A stretch of DNA of 64,000 nucleotides from Sphingomonas kyeonggiensis (lineage in GTDB: Bacteria; Pseudomonadota; Alphaproteobacteria; Sphingomonadales; Sphingomonadaceae), in NCBI RefSeq assembly GCF_014196745.1, contig NZ_JACIEH010000003.1:682001-746000 (forward strand), given 5' to 3'. Shown here piece by piece: positions 32,945-41,553 of this stretch. The notes beneath the pieces were generated by a model. It did not search any database. It saw nothing but the letters and a program-made list of their open reading frames with translations, and had not been told where the DNA came from. The translations under genes and the position numbers were made by a program. Positions within the stretch are counted from its first letter, which is position 1. Each line of letters starts with the position of its first letter.

Positions 32945-33297
32945 TGGCGATCGACGAGGGCCTGGCCGACTGGGTCGCCGAGGCGCTCGAGCCGCTGGGG
33001 ACGGTCACCCGCAAGCGGCTGTTCGGCGGCGCGGCGCTCTATTTCGACGGGCTGGCCTTCGCGATTCTCGCCTTCGACGCGCTGTGGTTGAAGGCGGATG
33101 CGGAGAGCGCGGCGGAATGGGGCGATACGCCGCGCTTCTCGGTGACGCGCGAGGACGGCAGGGTCCAGTCGCTCAACTATCGCCGCGCGCCCGACGAGAC
33201 CTATGACGACGCAGACGAACTGCGCCGCTGGGCGCTGCTGGCGATCGAGGCGGCAAGGCGGGCGCCGCCGAAGAAGCCCAGGGCCGGGAAGCGTTAG
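32944..33297 (+). CDS. TfoX N-terminal domain protein
   Basis: A 117-residue protein consisting of the TfoX N-terminal domain only: ADWVAEALEPLGTVTRKRLF, GGAALYFDGLAFAIL, LWLKAD and FSVTREDGRVQSLNYRRAP. TfoX regulates competence in gammaproteobacteria through a two-domain protein; stand-alone N domains like this have no defined role. It is translationally coupled to the GNAT gene. A basic tail ends the protein. Confidence 0.9.
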   Translation: MAIDEGLADWVAEALEPLGTVTRKRLFGGAALYFDGLAFAILAFDALWLKADAESAAEWGDTPRFSVTREDGRVQSLNYRRAPDETYDDADELRRWALLAIEAARRAPPKKPRAGKR

Positions 33298-33461
33298 GGC
33301 GCCATTTCCGCTTCGATGTGTGGTCGGATGACGATTTCGTTCAATACGGACCATTCATCCACAGATATGACTGCGATAGTTACCATGAGGCAGATGCATC
33401 GGGACCGATGCCGCTCGTGGCGACACTCTGACTACGCCTTGTGCAATAGGAAGGGTCGCAG

Positions 33462-33641
33462 ATGTTGACGTTGAATAACGCCGCGGACGCGGTGACCATT
33501 GCTGCTGCCGCTGGTGGAGCTATCTTCTCGCTTCTACGCTACCTGGTTCGCATGCAAGTGCGGAGGGAGGTCGAACTTCAGCTGTCTCGGTTGAGCCGGA
33601 CGGAGAAGTTGCTGGAAGATAGGGGCACGCTCGAACCTTAG
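33462..33641 (+). CDS. Possible small membrane protein, 59 residues
   Basis: The frame starts MLTLNNAADAVTIAAAAGG, has one likely membrane helix (about 10-27), then a basic amphipathic stretch (RMQVRREVELQLSRLSR). AGGAAGG at 33448-33454 is seven bases upstream, a good ribosome site. Its TAG shares three bases' worth of overlap with the TAA of the convergent DUF1345 gene. Base use is less GC-rich than in its neighbours. Unrecognised; may be real. Confidence 0.5.
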   Translation: MLTLNNAADAVTIAAAAGGAIFSLLRYLVRMQVRREVELQLSRLSRTEKLLEDRGTLEP

Positions 33642-34285
33642 CCCCCCAGCACGTTGATCGTGAACGCCAGGATGCCGAGGTTGAACACGAAGGCGGCCAG
33701 GCAGTGCGCGGTGACCACGCGGCGGAGGCGTCGGCTGGAGATGGTCACGTCGCTGGTCTGGAAGGTCATGCCCAGGCAGATCGCGAAATAGAGGAAGTCC
33801 CAGTAATCGGGCTCCTTGGTGTCGGGGAATTCGAGCCCGCCCGAATCGGCACCGCCGCGGGCGGCGGTGTAGAAGATGTGGGCATAGTGCAGCGCGTAGA
33901 TCGTGTTGCTGAACGTCCAGCTCAGCGCCAGCGTGCCGAGGATCGCCGGCAGCGCCCAGGGATTGGACTTGATCCCGCTCATCAGCTCGGCGGCGATGGA
34001 GGTGAACACCGCCACGCCGACGATCACCGTGATCAGGAGCAGCATCGGCCGGTTGGCGTCGTTGCGGCAGGCACTCTCCCGCATCCCGCTGGCACGGTGG
34101 CCGAGCAGCGGGGCGGCGGAGAGCAGGAATGCCGCCGCGCCGGCATCGAAGGCGAGCATGATCCCGAAATGCGGTCCCACCCGCGGCAACAGGAGCCAGC
34201 CGGCAATCACCGTCACGGCGATGAACAGCAGGAAGCGCGGCGGCGCGATGATGTTGCCGATGCCCTTGCGGTGTGGCTTGCTCAT
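33638..34285 (-). CDS. DUF1345 family membrane protein
   Basis: A 215-residue protein with five hydrophobic helices. The DUF1345 signatures are the end segment FLYFAICLGMTFQTSDVTIS and the mid segment SWTFSNTIYALHYAHIFY. Function unknown; inner membrane. Its ATG overlaps the stop of the upstream membrane protein gene (ATGA), so it belongs to the ppa transcript. Confidence 0.9.
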   Translation of the reverse strand: MSKPHRKGIGNIIAPPRFLLFIAVTVIAGWLLLPRVGPHFGIMLAFDAGAAAFLLSAAPLLGHRASGMRESACRNDANRPMLLLITVIVGVAVFTSIAAELMSGIKSNPWALPAILGTLALSWTFSNTIYALHYAHIFYTAARGGADSGGLEFPDTKEPDYWDFLYFAICLGMTFQTSDVTISSRRLRRVVTAHCLAAFVFNLGILAFTINVLGG

Positions 34286-34923
34286 GCGCGGCTCACCCAG
34301 CTTGGCTTGATCGATCCGATCGCGGCGAACGCGAGCAGCGCCATCCAGGCATAGCGATGGCCCTGCATCATCATGGGGTCATGCGGGTTGGCGAACAGGA
34401 ACCAGAGCGAGACCAGCCCCCCGGCCGCCAGCGGCAGCGCGGCGACCTTGCCGAGCCACGGCCCGCGCCAGGCGAGGGCGGCGAGCAGCATCGACCCGAG
34501 CCCGAGCAGCGCGAATTTGGGGCGCACGGTGAAGAACAGCGCGTCGAACAGGCCCGGAGGGCTCTGCCAGTGGGGCACGAGCTGGAACAGGATCAGCCCC
34601 TCGACCTGGTCGAGCAGGGCCGCGACGAGCAGCACCGCGACCGCGATCCGGGAGAGGCGGGGTGCATCGTTGCGCAACGCCATGGCCCCTAGCGCGAGAA
34701 ACGCCGCATAGGCGGGGATGAAGGCCAGTGCGTCCCACCAGCTGGCGCGCAGCTGGGCGGCTTCGAAGGTGCCGGAGCAGAAAGGCGGGCCGAACAGCTC
34801 GGCGAGCGCGGCGGGGGTTCGCACCAGTTCCAGCGCGATGATCGGTCCCGTACCATGGGTGGGACCGCAGGCGTCGACGGGCGGGAAGCCCATCGACGCC
34901 GCGAGCGTCGCCAGCCCGGCCAC
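34282..34923 (-). CDS. Hypothetical membrane protein
   Basis: About 213 residues with five or six hydrophobic helices and the segments GPTHGTGPIIALELV, FGPPFCSGTFEAAQLR and HWQSPPGLFDALFF. I do not recognise the family. The start is uncertain: a GTG at 34923 is proposed, 30 bases after the ppa stop; the frame stays open into ppa, so a start nearer to or inside the ppa end is possible. It overlaps the DUF1345 gene by four bases. Confidence 0.65.
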   Translation of the reverse strand: MAGLATLAASMGFPPVDACGPTHGTGPIIALELVRTPAALAELFGPPFCSGTFEAAQLRASWWDALAFIPAYAAFLALGAMALRNDAPRLSRIAVAVLLVAALLDQVEGLILFQLVPHWQSPPGLFDALFFTVRPKFALLGLGSMLLAALAWRGPWLGKVAALPLAAGGLVSLWFLFANPHDPMMMQGHRYAWMALLAFAAIGSIKPSWVSRA

Positions 34924-34952
34924 TGCGCACAGTCGCCAGGCCAGCGCCCGGT

Positions 34953-35501
34953 TCAGGCGGCCGCGGCCTCCTTGGCCTTCTTTGCGGCTTCGATCGCTTC
35001 GATCACGATCTTCTTGGCTTCCTCGGCATCGCCCCACTGGCCGATGCGCACCCACTTCTCGGACTCGAGGTCCTTGTAGTGCTTGAAGAAGTGCTCGATC
35101 TGCTGGAGCACGATCGAGGGCAGGTCCTGCCGCTCGCCGATGTCCGAATAGTACGGGAAGGTGCTGTCCACCGGCACGCAGATCAGCTTCTCGTCGCCGC
35201 CGGCCTCGTCCTCGAGCTTGAGCACGCCGATCGGACGGGCGCGCACGACGCAGCCCGGCACGAAGGGCGAGCGCGCGATGACGAGCGCGTCGAGCGGATC
35301 GCCGTCGGGCGACAGGGTGTGCGGCACGAAGCCGTAATTTGCCGGGTAGCGCATCGGCGTGTGCAGGATGCGGTCGACGAACAGCGCGCCGCTCGCCTTG
35401 TCGAACTCGTACTTCACGGGCTCGCCGCCGACGGGCACTTCGATGATCACGTTCAGGCTGTTCGGCGGATCATCACCCACCGGAATAAGATCGATACGCA
35501 C
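34953..35501 (-). CDS. ppa: Inorganic pyrophosphatase
   Basis: Hydrolyses pyrophosphate and so drives biosynthetic reactions. The 182-residue product is a family I enzyme: IIEVPVGGEPVKYEFDK, MRYPANYGFVPHTLSPDGDPLDAL with the metal-binding DGDPLD, EDEAGGDEKLICVP and HFFKHYKDLE. Length is standard. It is likely the first gene of a transcript that continues through two membrane protein genes. Confidence 0.97.
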   Translation of the reverse strand: MRIDLIPVGDDPPNSLNVIIEVPVGGEPVKYEFDKASGALFVDRILHTPMRYPANYGFVPHTLSPDGDPLDALVIARSPFVPGCVVRARPIGVLKLEDEAGGDEKLICVPVDSTFPYYSDIGERQDLPSIVLQQIEHFFKHYKDLESEKWVRIGQWGDAEEAKKIVIEAIEAAKKAKEAAAA

Positions 35502-35543
35502 GCTAGTATTTCCTTAGCTGGGCGGTTTGGCGCCCCTCTGCCG

Positions 35544-37448
35544 TCACTTCGGCTGGAGGAGTTTATCCAGGCCAGCCTCTCCTTCGGTTGTTTTCTCGAG
35601 GTGCGGATAGCGCAGGCCATCGTGATAGTCGATGGCAACATCGCGGTAGCGCGAGCCGCGCTTCACGGTGAGCTTGATCGGCGCCTTGCCGGTCTTGGCG
35701 GCGGCCACCGCGTCCTTCAGCTTGTCGCCCGTATAGGCCGCGCCGTTCACCGCGACGATCTCGTCGGCCAGGGTGATGCCCGCGTCGAAGGCGGGGCTGC
35801 CCCACATCACGCCGGAGATACCCTTGGCGCCCATCGACAGGCCGATCGAATAGGACAGGTCGGTGCTGTTCTTGGGCGTCGCCTTGTTGGGGGTGTCGTT
35901 GTAGACGAGCTTGTAGCCGTTGCGCTCGAACCCGCCGAGCGGCGCGTTCTGCGACACGCCGTTCACCCGCTCGTCGAGGAACTTGTGCCAGTCATAGGGC
36001 ACGACCTGGTTGAGCGTCGAAACCACCTCGTCGAAATTGTAGGTCAGCTCGCCATAATCGCCGTCGCGGCCGCCGAAGAAGATGTGCGCGAAATCGTCGA
36101 TCGACTTGGTGCCGCCGCTCTTCTCGCGGATGATCGAATCGGCATCCATCCAGATCAGCAGGCCCTCGTTGTAATAATCCTCCGAGCGCTGCCAGCTCAC
36201 CCAGCCCTTCGGCGAACGCGGGGTGATCACCGGATCGTTGGTGGTGTCGCCCATCGGGCGCCAGGTGCGGCCCTTCCGGTTGTCGAGGTTCGCGGCGATG
36301 TTGGCGTACTGGTCGAGCGTGTCGGCCTTGCTCACCAGGCCCGAGCGCGCCTGGAAGACATAGCCCCAGAACTGGGTCTGGCCCTCGTATACCCAGAGCA
36401 GCGAGCCGCGCATCGGGGTGCGGAAGTCCGGGGTCCACAGGTCCGCGCCGCGGCGGAACTTGCCGTCCCAGCTATGGGTGTATTCGTGCGGCAGCAGGTT
36501 GCGGCTGGTCGCCTTCTCGTCCCACTTGGTGAAGAAGCCCAGGCCCGTGCCGTTCTCCGAGCTGCGATGATGCTCGACGCCGATGCCGCCCAGCTCGTCG
36601 CTGATCGAGAACAGGAAGCGGTAATGGTCGTAATGCTCGACGCCGAAGGTCTTCACCGCCTGCTCGACCAGCTTCCTGAGCGCATCGACATGCTCGGGCT
36701 TGGCGGCGAGTTCCTCGGGCGCATCGGCATAGGTCTCGACCGAGACGCGGTCGGTCAGCTTGAGCTGGCGGTAATAGCGGCCGGCGAGCACCGGCGAGTC
36801 CATCAGCACGTCATAGTTGGTCTTGTCATAGGTGTAGACATTGCCCGCCACCTTGGCGTCCACCGCCGACGATGCCGTCCAGCCCTCGGGATAGGTCACC
36901 TTGGCCTGGATCGGGATGCGGCGGGTGAAATAGCCGGCCGGATAGAGGCTGAGCGAGAAGAACTGCAGGCTCATCAGGTTCGGCGTCATCACGATGCGGC
37001 CCTGGTCGTTCACCGTCGCCGAGACGAAGTTGAAGCTGGCATCGAGCTTCTTCACGCCCGCCGGCACGTCGAGATGGAAGGCGAAGACGTCGACCGGATC
37101 GCGCTTCCACGGGATCACCTTGCCATTGCCCTTGATGACCAGGCCGCCCAGCTTCTCGATCTCGCCGCGCGGGCCGTGCTTGCCGGGGATCCACTTCGGA
37201 TAGAGCAGCACCAGGTGCCCGCTCTTGGCGACGGGGATCGTCTGCTTGACGTTGAAGATGCCGCGCGTCGTGTCGGTCGCGTCGATGTCGAGCGTCAGCG
37301 TACCCGGATAGGCGATGTCGCGCGCATCGGGGATGGTGTTCGGATAGGGCGCGGTCTGCGCCGGTGCCGACTGGACCACCGAAGTCTGGGCAAGGGCCGG
37401 GGCGGAGACGGAAGCGAGCAGGGCGGCTGCGGCGAGCGCACGGATCAT
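35544..37448 (-). CDS. M61 family metallopeptidase with PDZ domain
   Basis: A 634-residue exported aminopeptidase, glycyl aminopeptidase-like. Signal peptide 1-21 (MIRALAAAALLASVSAPALA), an N-terminal beta domain, the zinc site LLPHEYTHSWDGKFRRG (HExxH) with the third ligand Glu expected in WVYEGQTQFWG, and a C-terminal PDZ domain (about 530-610: GIDGV-type MWGSPAFDAGITLADEIVAV). ATG 37448 fits the signal peptide better than an ATG at 37487. It probably cleaves peptides in the periplasm. Confidence 0.93.
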   Translation of the reverse strand: MIRALAAAALLASVSAPALAQTSVVQSAPAQTAPYPNTIPDARDIAYPGTLTLDIDATDTTRGIFNVKQTIPVAKSGHLVLLYPKWIPGKHGPRGEIEKLGGLVIKGNGKVIPWKRDPVDVFAFHLDVPAGVKKLDASFNFVSATVNDQGRIVMTPNLMSLQFFSLSLYPAGYFTRRIPIQAKVTYPEGWTASSAVDAKVAGNVYTYDKTNYDVLMDSPVLAGRYYRQLKLTDRVSVETYADAPEELAAKPEHVDALRKLVEQAVKTFGVEHYDHYRFLFSISDELGGIGVEHHRSSENGTGLGFFTKWDEKATSRNLLPHEYTHSWDGKFRRGADLWTPDFRTPMRGSLLWVYEGQTQFWGYVFQARSGLVSKADTLDQYANIAANLDNRKGRTWRPMGDTTNDPVITPRSPKGWVSWQRSEDYYNEGLLIWMDADSIIREKSGGTKSIDDFAHIFFGGRDGDYGELTYNFDEVVSTLNQVVPYDWHKFLDERVNGVSQNAPLGGFERNGYKLVYNDTPNKATPKNSTDLSYSIGLSMGAKGISGVMWGSPAFDAGITLADEIVAVNGAAYTGDKLKDAVAAAKTGKAPIKLTVKRGSRYRDVAIDYHDGLRYPHLEKTTEGEAGLDKLLQPK

Positions 37449-37588
37449 CGTGGGAAGCGACCTCTTTTGGCTTGATCTGTGGGTCATAGGACCGGGCGGA
37501 TGGACAATGCAATTCTCCCTCTCTTCGCGGGCGGAGAGAGGGGAGGTGCTAACTCGGCGCTAACCATTGCGCGCTATGCGTTTCCGAC

Positions 37589-38890
37589 ATGTATCACGAT
37601 CCCAAGCTGGCGGCGGAAGCCAAGGCCGATCCGCGTCCCCGCTCGGCGGTGAGCACCGGCGTCGGCATGGCCGGCCTCGCGGGCATGACGCTGTGGACCG
37701 CGATCGCCTCGATCTACCGGCTCGATGGGCCCTATTCGGCGATGGTCAATGTCGTCGCCTGCGCCGTGCCGATGATCCTCTGGTCGATCCTCGTCGACAA
37801 GGTGCACCGCAATCCAAGCACCGGGATCGACTGGGCATCGAAGCGCACGCTCAAGGACACGCTCGACATTTCGGTGACCAAGCTCACCGGCCTTTGGCTC
37901 ACCTGGGGCGGGATCGCGCTGATCTATGCCGTCTTCCGCTTCTGGTGGACCGGCCGCTACGCCAATTTCGCCTGGTCGATCTGGTGCATCGAGATGGCGG
38001 CGCCGGCCCTGTTCCTGCTCTCCATTCCCTATGTCCTCTGGCTCGACCGCAAGCTGGAGCAGCCCAGGGACGGCGCCTGGCATCTTGGTGCCTGGCTGAT
38101 GGGGCTGAAGGAGCCGATCGACCACAAGGCGATCCAGAACCATCTGCGCAGCTGGGCGGTGAAGGGCTTCTTCCTCGCCTTCATGCTTTCGATCGTGCCG
38201 CCCAATTTCGGCGATTTCGTCGGCTGGAACTTCGCGCGGATGTTCGACAGCCCGGCGGTGATCGCCAATTACTGCATCAGCTTCATGTTCGTGATCGACG
38301 TGGCCTTCGCCACCGCTGGCTACATCCTCACCATGCGACCGCTCGATTCGCACATCCGTACGGCCACGCCCTATGCGGCGGGCTGGACCGCGGCGTTGAT
38401 CTGCTACCCGCCCTTCGTGCTGATGAACGAAGGCGGGGTGCTCGACTATCATCCGGGCAGCGCCGACTGGACCTGGTGGTTCGCGGGGCACCCCTGGATC
38501 CTGGGCGGGCTCGGCGCGGTGCTGGTGGTGCTGACCGGCATCTATGCCTGGGCGACGATCGCCTTCGGCATCCGCTTCTCCAATCTCACGCACCGCGGCA
38601 TCCTGACCCATGGTCCCTATGCGTGGAGCCGCCATCCGGCGTACCTTTCGAAGAACCTGTTCTGGTGGCTCTCGGGCCTGCCCTTCCTCGCCACCACGAC
38701 CTGGGTCGAGGGGCTGCGCAACGCCGCGATCATGGCTGTGGTGAGCGGCATCTATTACTGGCGCGCGCGGACCGAGGAGCTGCATCTGGGCTCCGACCCG
38801 GCGTACCAGGAGTACAGTGCCTGGATGCAGCGCAATGCGCCGGTGCCGCGGTTCTTTGGCTGGGTGGGACGCAAGGTTCGGGCTGCCTGA
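37589..38890 (+). CDS. Isoprenylcysteine carboxyl methyltransferase-like membrane protein
   Basis: A 433-residue protein with about nine hydrophobic helices. The C-terminal part has the ICMT/PEMT-type SAM and lipid motif LTHGPYAWSRHPAYLSKNL and the acidic TEELHLGSDPAYQEY. Bacteria lack prenylated Ras-type proteins, so the real substrate is probably another lipid or thiol; the family name gives fold only. The N-terminal half is unusually long for the family. Start ATG 37589. Confidence 0.8.
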   Translation: MYHDPKLAAEAKADPRPRSAVSTGVGMAGLAGMTLWTAIASIYRLDGPYSAMVNVVACAVPMILWSILVDKVHRNPSTGIDWASKRTLKDTLDISVTKLTGLWLTWGGIALIYAVFRFWWTGRYANFAWSIWCIEMAAPALFLLSIPYVLWLDRKLEQPRDGAWHLGAWLMGLKEPIDHKAIQNHLRSWAVKGFFLAFMLSIVPPNFGDFVGWNFARMFDSPAVIANYCISFMFVIDVAFATAGYILTMRPLDSHIRTATPYAAGWTAALICYPPFVLMNEGGVLDYHPGSADWTWWFAGHPWILGGLGAVLVVLTGIYAWATIAFGIRFSNLTHRGILTHGPYAWSRHPAYLSKNLFWWLSGLPFLATTTWVEGLRNAAIMAVVSGIYYWRARTEELHLGSDPAYQEYSAWMQRNAPVPRFFGWVGRKVRAA

Positions 38891-38913
38891 ACCGTCATCC
38901 CGACGGAACTAGT

Positions 38914-38995
38914 CGTCATCCCGACGAAAGTCGGGATCTCAGGCGATGGCACGGGACAAGAGCCGCACGAGATCCCGGCTTTCGCCGGGATGACG
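38914..38995. repeat. REP-like doublet, family A, copy 4
   Basis: CGTCATCCCGACGAAAGTCGG to GCTTTCGCCGGGATGACG, in the same orientation as copy 1 and with the shared spacer words CTCAGGCGATGG and AGCCGCACGAG. A truncated arm (CGTCATCCCGACGG, 38893-38906) lies just upstream, as if part of a tandem copy was lost. It separates the convergent ICMT-like and rsmE genes. Confidence 0.85.
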
Positions 38996-39001
38996 TGAAG
39001 G

Positions 39002-39742
39002 TCACCAGTCCCCAGCCGCCCCCATCCACAGCGTAACCGCCGCCGCCGCGGCGGTCTCCGCCCGCAGGATGCGCGGTCCCAGGGCGATGCCGATCGCCTG
39101 GGGGTGCGCCTTGATTGCCTCGCGCTCGGCATCGTCGAAGCCACCCTCGGGTCCGATCAGGATCGCCGCCGGGCCCGGATGCGCGCGCATCGCTTCGATC
39201 GCGTTCACGCCGCCGGCCTCGTCCGCGAAGAACAGCGTGCGGCCTTCGGGCCAGTCGCGCAGCAGCGCTGGCAGCTTCACCATCTCCTCGAGCCGGGGCA
39301 GCGCGGTGCGGCCGCATTGCTCGGCCGCCTCGATCATGTGGGTGCGCAGTCGCTCGAGGTTGAGCTTGTCGACCACGGCGCGGCGGGTGAGCACCGGCAC
39401 CAGCCGATCGACCCCCAGTTCGCACGCCTTTTCGGCGATCCAGTCGATTCGCCCCTTCTTGATCGGGGCGGCGCACAGCCACAAATCGGGCACCGGCTCG
39501 CGTTCGCGCAGCTGGTCGGTCACTTCGAGGATCAGGTCGCGCTTGCCGATATGGCGCGCGACGCCGGCCCATTCGCCGGTCCGGTCGTCGAACAGCTTGA
39601 TCGCCTCGCCCAGCTTTATCCGCATCACCGAGATCAGATAATGCGCCTGCGGGCCGTCGATCCTGATCTCGCCAGGCGACAGCTCGGTCTCGACGAACAG
39701 GCGGGGGGCGGACTGGGGCGGCCAGGCGGGCGTAGCGGGCAT
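39002..39742 (-). CDS. rsmE: 16S rRNA (uracil-1498-N3)-methyltransferase RsmE
   Basis: A 246-residue SPOUT-class methyltransferase that modifies U1498 of 16S rRNA in the 30S subunit. Visible are the N-terminal PUA-like part (GPQAHYLISVMRIKLGEAI), IKKGRIDWIAEKACELGVD, AAEQCGRTALP, and the SAM knot ILIGPEGGFDDAEREAI ... LGPRILRAETAA. Length and motifs are standard. Confidence 0.95.
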   Translation of the reverse strand: MPATPAWPPQSAPRLFVETELSPGEIRIDGPQAHYLISVMRIKLGEAIKLFDDRTGEWAGVARHIGKRDLILEVTDQLREREPVPDLWLCAAPIKKGRIDWIAEKACELGVDRLVPVLTRRAVVDKLNLERLRTHMIEAAEQCGRTALPRLEEMVKLPALLRDWPEGRTLFFADEAGGVNAIEAMRAHPGPAAILIGPEGGFDDAEREAIKAHPQAIGIALGPRILRAETAAAAAVTLWMGAAGDW

Positions 39743-39787
39743 GCCCCGCTCTAGCGCTCGCCGGGGGCTCCCGTCACTCCCCCAGGC

Positions 39788-40495
39788 TCACTCCCCCATG
39801 CCGCCCATGCCGCCGCCCGGGCGCATCCCGCCCATGCCGCCGCCACCGCCGCCAAATCCACCACCGCCGTGCCGGCCGCCGCCGCCACGCCGGCCCATGC
39901 CACCACGGCCGCCACCCTTCTCGCCTGGCTTGAAGCTCGGCGTGTCGAGCTTGGGCAGTTCGCCCTTCTCGAGCTTGCCGTCGCCATTCTTGTCGAGCAG
40001 CGCGAAGCGCTTGTCGGCGGCGGCACGGAACTCCTTGGCATCGACGCCGCGATCGAAATTGGTGTCCGCCACCACCACCGGCTCGGGATAGTCGAAATAG
40101 CCGAAGCGGGCGGCACCCTGCGCGACATAGGTCGCCTTGGGCCGGGGCGAATCGCCGTCGCCGCTTCCCTCCGTCGATTCAGGCTCGGTGCCCATATAGC
40201 CGCCGACGCGGATCATCGGCGCGACCACCGTCTCGTAATATTCGATCTCGTCCGGATCGATCTCGCCGTCCTTGTTCCGGTCGAGCGTCGCGAAGAAGCG
40301 CGCGGCATCGGCTTCCATCTCGGCTTCGGTCAGCACGCCGTCGTGATTGGCGTCGGCCTTGTCGAACCAGATATTGGGCGCGTCCGGCCCGCGGAACGGC
40401 TCGCCCATCGGGCTGATGAAGAAATTGGGCGTGCTGTCGGCCAGGGCTGGCGTGGCGATCGCGGCGAGGGTCAGGCTGGCAAGGATGAGGCGCAT
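39788..40495 (-). CDS. Secreted EF-hand protein with glycine-rich tail
   Basis: A 235-residue protein. Signal peptide 1-19 (ending ATPALA). Four EF-hand loops are recognisable: DKADANHDGVLTEAE, DRNKDGEIDPDE, a degenerate DTNFDRGVDAKEF and DKNGDGKLEKGE. After about residue 185 the sequence is almost only Gly, Met, Arg and Pro (GGRGGMGRRGGGGRHGGGG). It is presumably a periplasmic calcium binder; the tail has no known function. Confidence 0.85.
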   Translation of the reverse strand: MRLILASLTLAAIATPALADSTPNFFISPMGEPFRGPDAPNIWFDKADANHDGVLTEAEMEADAARFFATLDRNKDGEIDPDEIEYYETVVAPMIRVGGYMGTEPESTEGSGDGDSPRPKATYVAQGAARFGYFDYPEPVVVADTNFDRGVDAKEFRAAADKRFALLDKNGDGKLEKGELPKLDTPSFKPGEKGGGRGGMGRRGGGGRHGGGGFGGGGGGMGGMRPGGGMGGMGE

Positions 40496-40607
40496 CGGAT
40501 GTTTCCGGAATGAAAGGATCCGACCGTGCCCTGCGCGCGCTTTGTCGCAGAATTATGCCAGATTGTTGCGGACTTGATCTTTGCGTCCGTGGCGCGGAGA
40601 CGGGGCC

Positions 40608-41522
40608 ATGGCAGAAGCGCAGCAGATCGTTCCGGATACCGAGCATCGCGGGCTGGTGGGCCTGCTTCCCAGCGGCTGGCGGCCCTATGCGCTGCTCGCC
40701 CGGTTTGACCGGCCGATCGGCTGGTGGCTGCTGTTCTGGCCTGGCGCCTGGGCCGTCGCGCTGGCCAGGGGCGCGGTCGAGCGCTGGGACCTGGTCTTGT
40801 GGCTGCTGCTCGGCAGCATCGCGATGCGCGGCGCGGGCTGCGTGTTCAACGACATCGTCGACCGCGATCTCGACCGGCAGATCGCCCGCACCCGCAGCCG
40901 CCCGGTGGCGAGCGGCGCGGTATCGGTGAAGGCGGCCCTGCTCTGGCTCGGCCTGCTCTGCCTGATCGGGCTGGTCGTGTGGTTCCAGCTCCACTGGCCC
41001 GCGCGGCTGGTCGCGCTCGCCAGCATCGCGCCGGTCGCCGCCTATCCCTTCATGAAGCGGATCACCTGGTGGCCCCAGGCCTGGCTCGGCCTGGTCTTCT
41101 CCTGGGCAGCGCTGGTCGGCTGGGTCGAGATCGGCACGCAACCTCTGCTGCCACTGGCCCTGCTCTATGCCGGCTGCATCGCCTGGGTGATCGGCTATGA
41201 CACGATCTACGCGATCCAGGACATCGAGGACGATGCGCTGGTCGGCGTGCGCTCCTCCGCCCGGGCGATGGGCAGCCACGTCCGGGGCGGAGTCAGCGCC
41301 TTCTACCTCGTTGCGCTGGGCTGTTGGGGCGCCGCCTTCTGGCAGCTGCGGCCCGATTTGCTGGCGCTGGCGGCATTGCTGCCGATGGCGCTGCACCTGC
41401 TCTGGCAGGTCGCCACGCTCGACACCAATGACGGCGCCAGCGCGCTCGCCCGCTTCCGTTCGAACCGCAATGCCGGGCTGCTGATGTTCGCCGCCTGCCT
41501 CGTCGTGGGTCAGACGCTTTGA
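40608..41522 (+). CDS. ubiA: 4-hydroxybenzoate polyprenyltransferase UbiA
   Basis: Membrane prenyltransferase of ubiquinone synthesis. The 304-residue product has about eight helices and both aspartate-rich motifs: GAGCVFNDIVDRDLDRQIART (NDxxDxxxD, slightly shortened) and YDTIYAIQDIEDDALVGVRS. ATG 40608 follows GGAGA and is preferred to an upstream TTG. It heads a run with pmbA and cysQ on the same strand. Confidence 0.95.
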   Translation: MAEAQQIVPDTEHRGLVGLLPSGWRPYALLARFDRPIGWWLLFWPGAWAVALARGAVERWDLVLWLLLGSIAMRGAGCVFNDIVDRDLDRQIARTRSRPVASGAVSVKAALLWLGLLCLIGLVVWFQLHWPARLVALASIAPVAAYPFMKRITWWPQAWLGLVFSWAALVGWVEIGTQPLLPLALLYAGCIAWVIGYDTIYAIQDIEDDALVGVRSSARAMGSHVRGGVSAFYLVALGCWGAAFWQLRPDLLALAALLPMALHLLWQVATLDTNDGASALARFRSNRNAGLLMFAACLVVGQTL

Positions 41523-41553
41523 CGTTCCGCCTCCGGCTTCCTAAGTGCCATCG

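Noticed and set aside
33328..33470. A 46-codon frame just before the 59-residue gene
   Set aside because: No ribosome site, odd composition, and it runs into the better-supported frame.
35079..37475. A 798-codon plus-strand frame opposite ppa and the M61 gene
   Set aside because: Spans two certain minus-strand genes and their gap; composition typical of antisense shadows.
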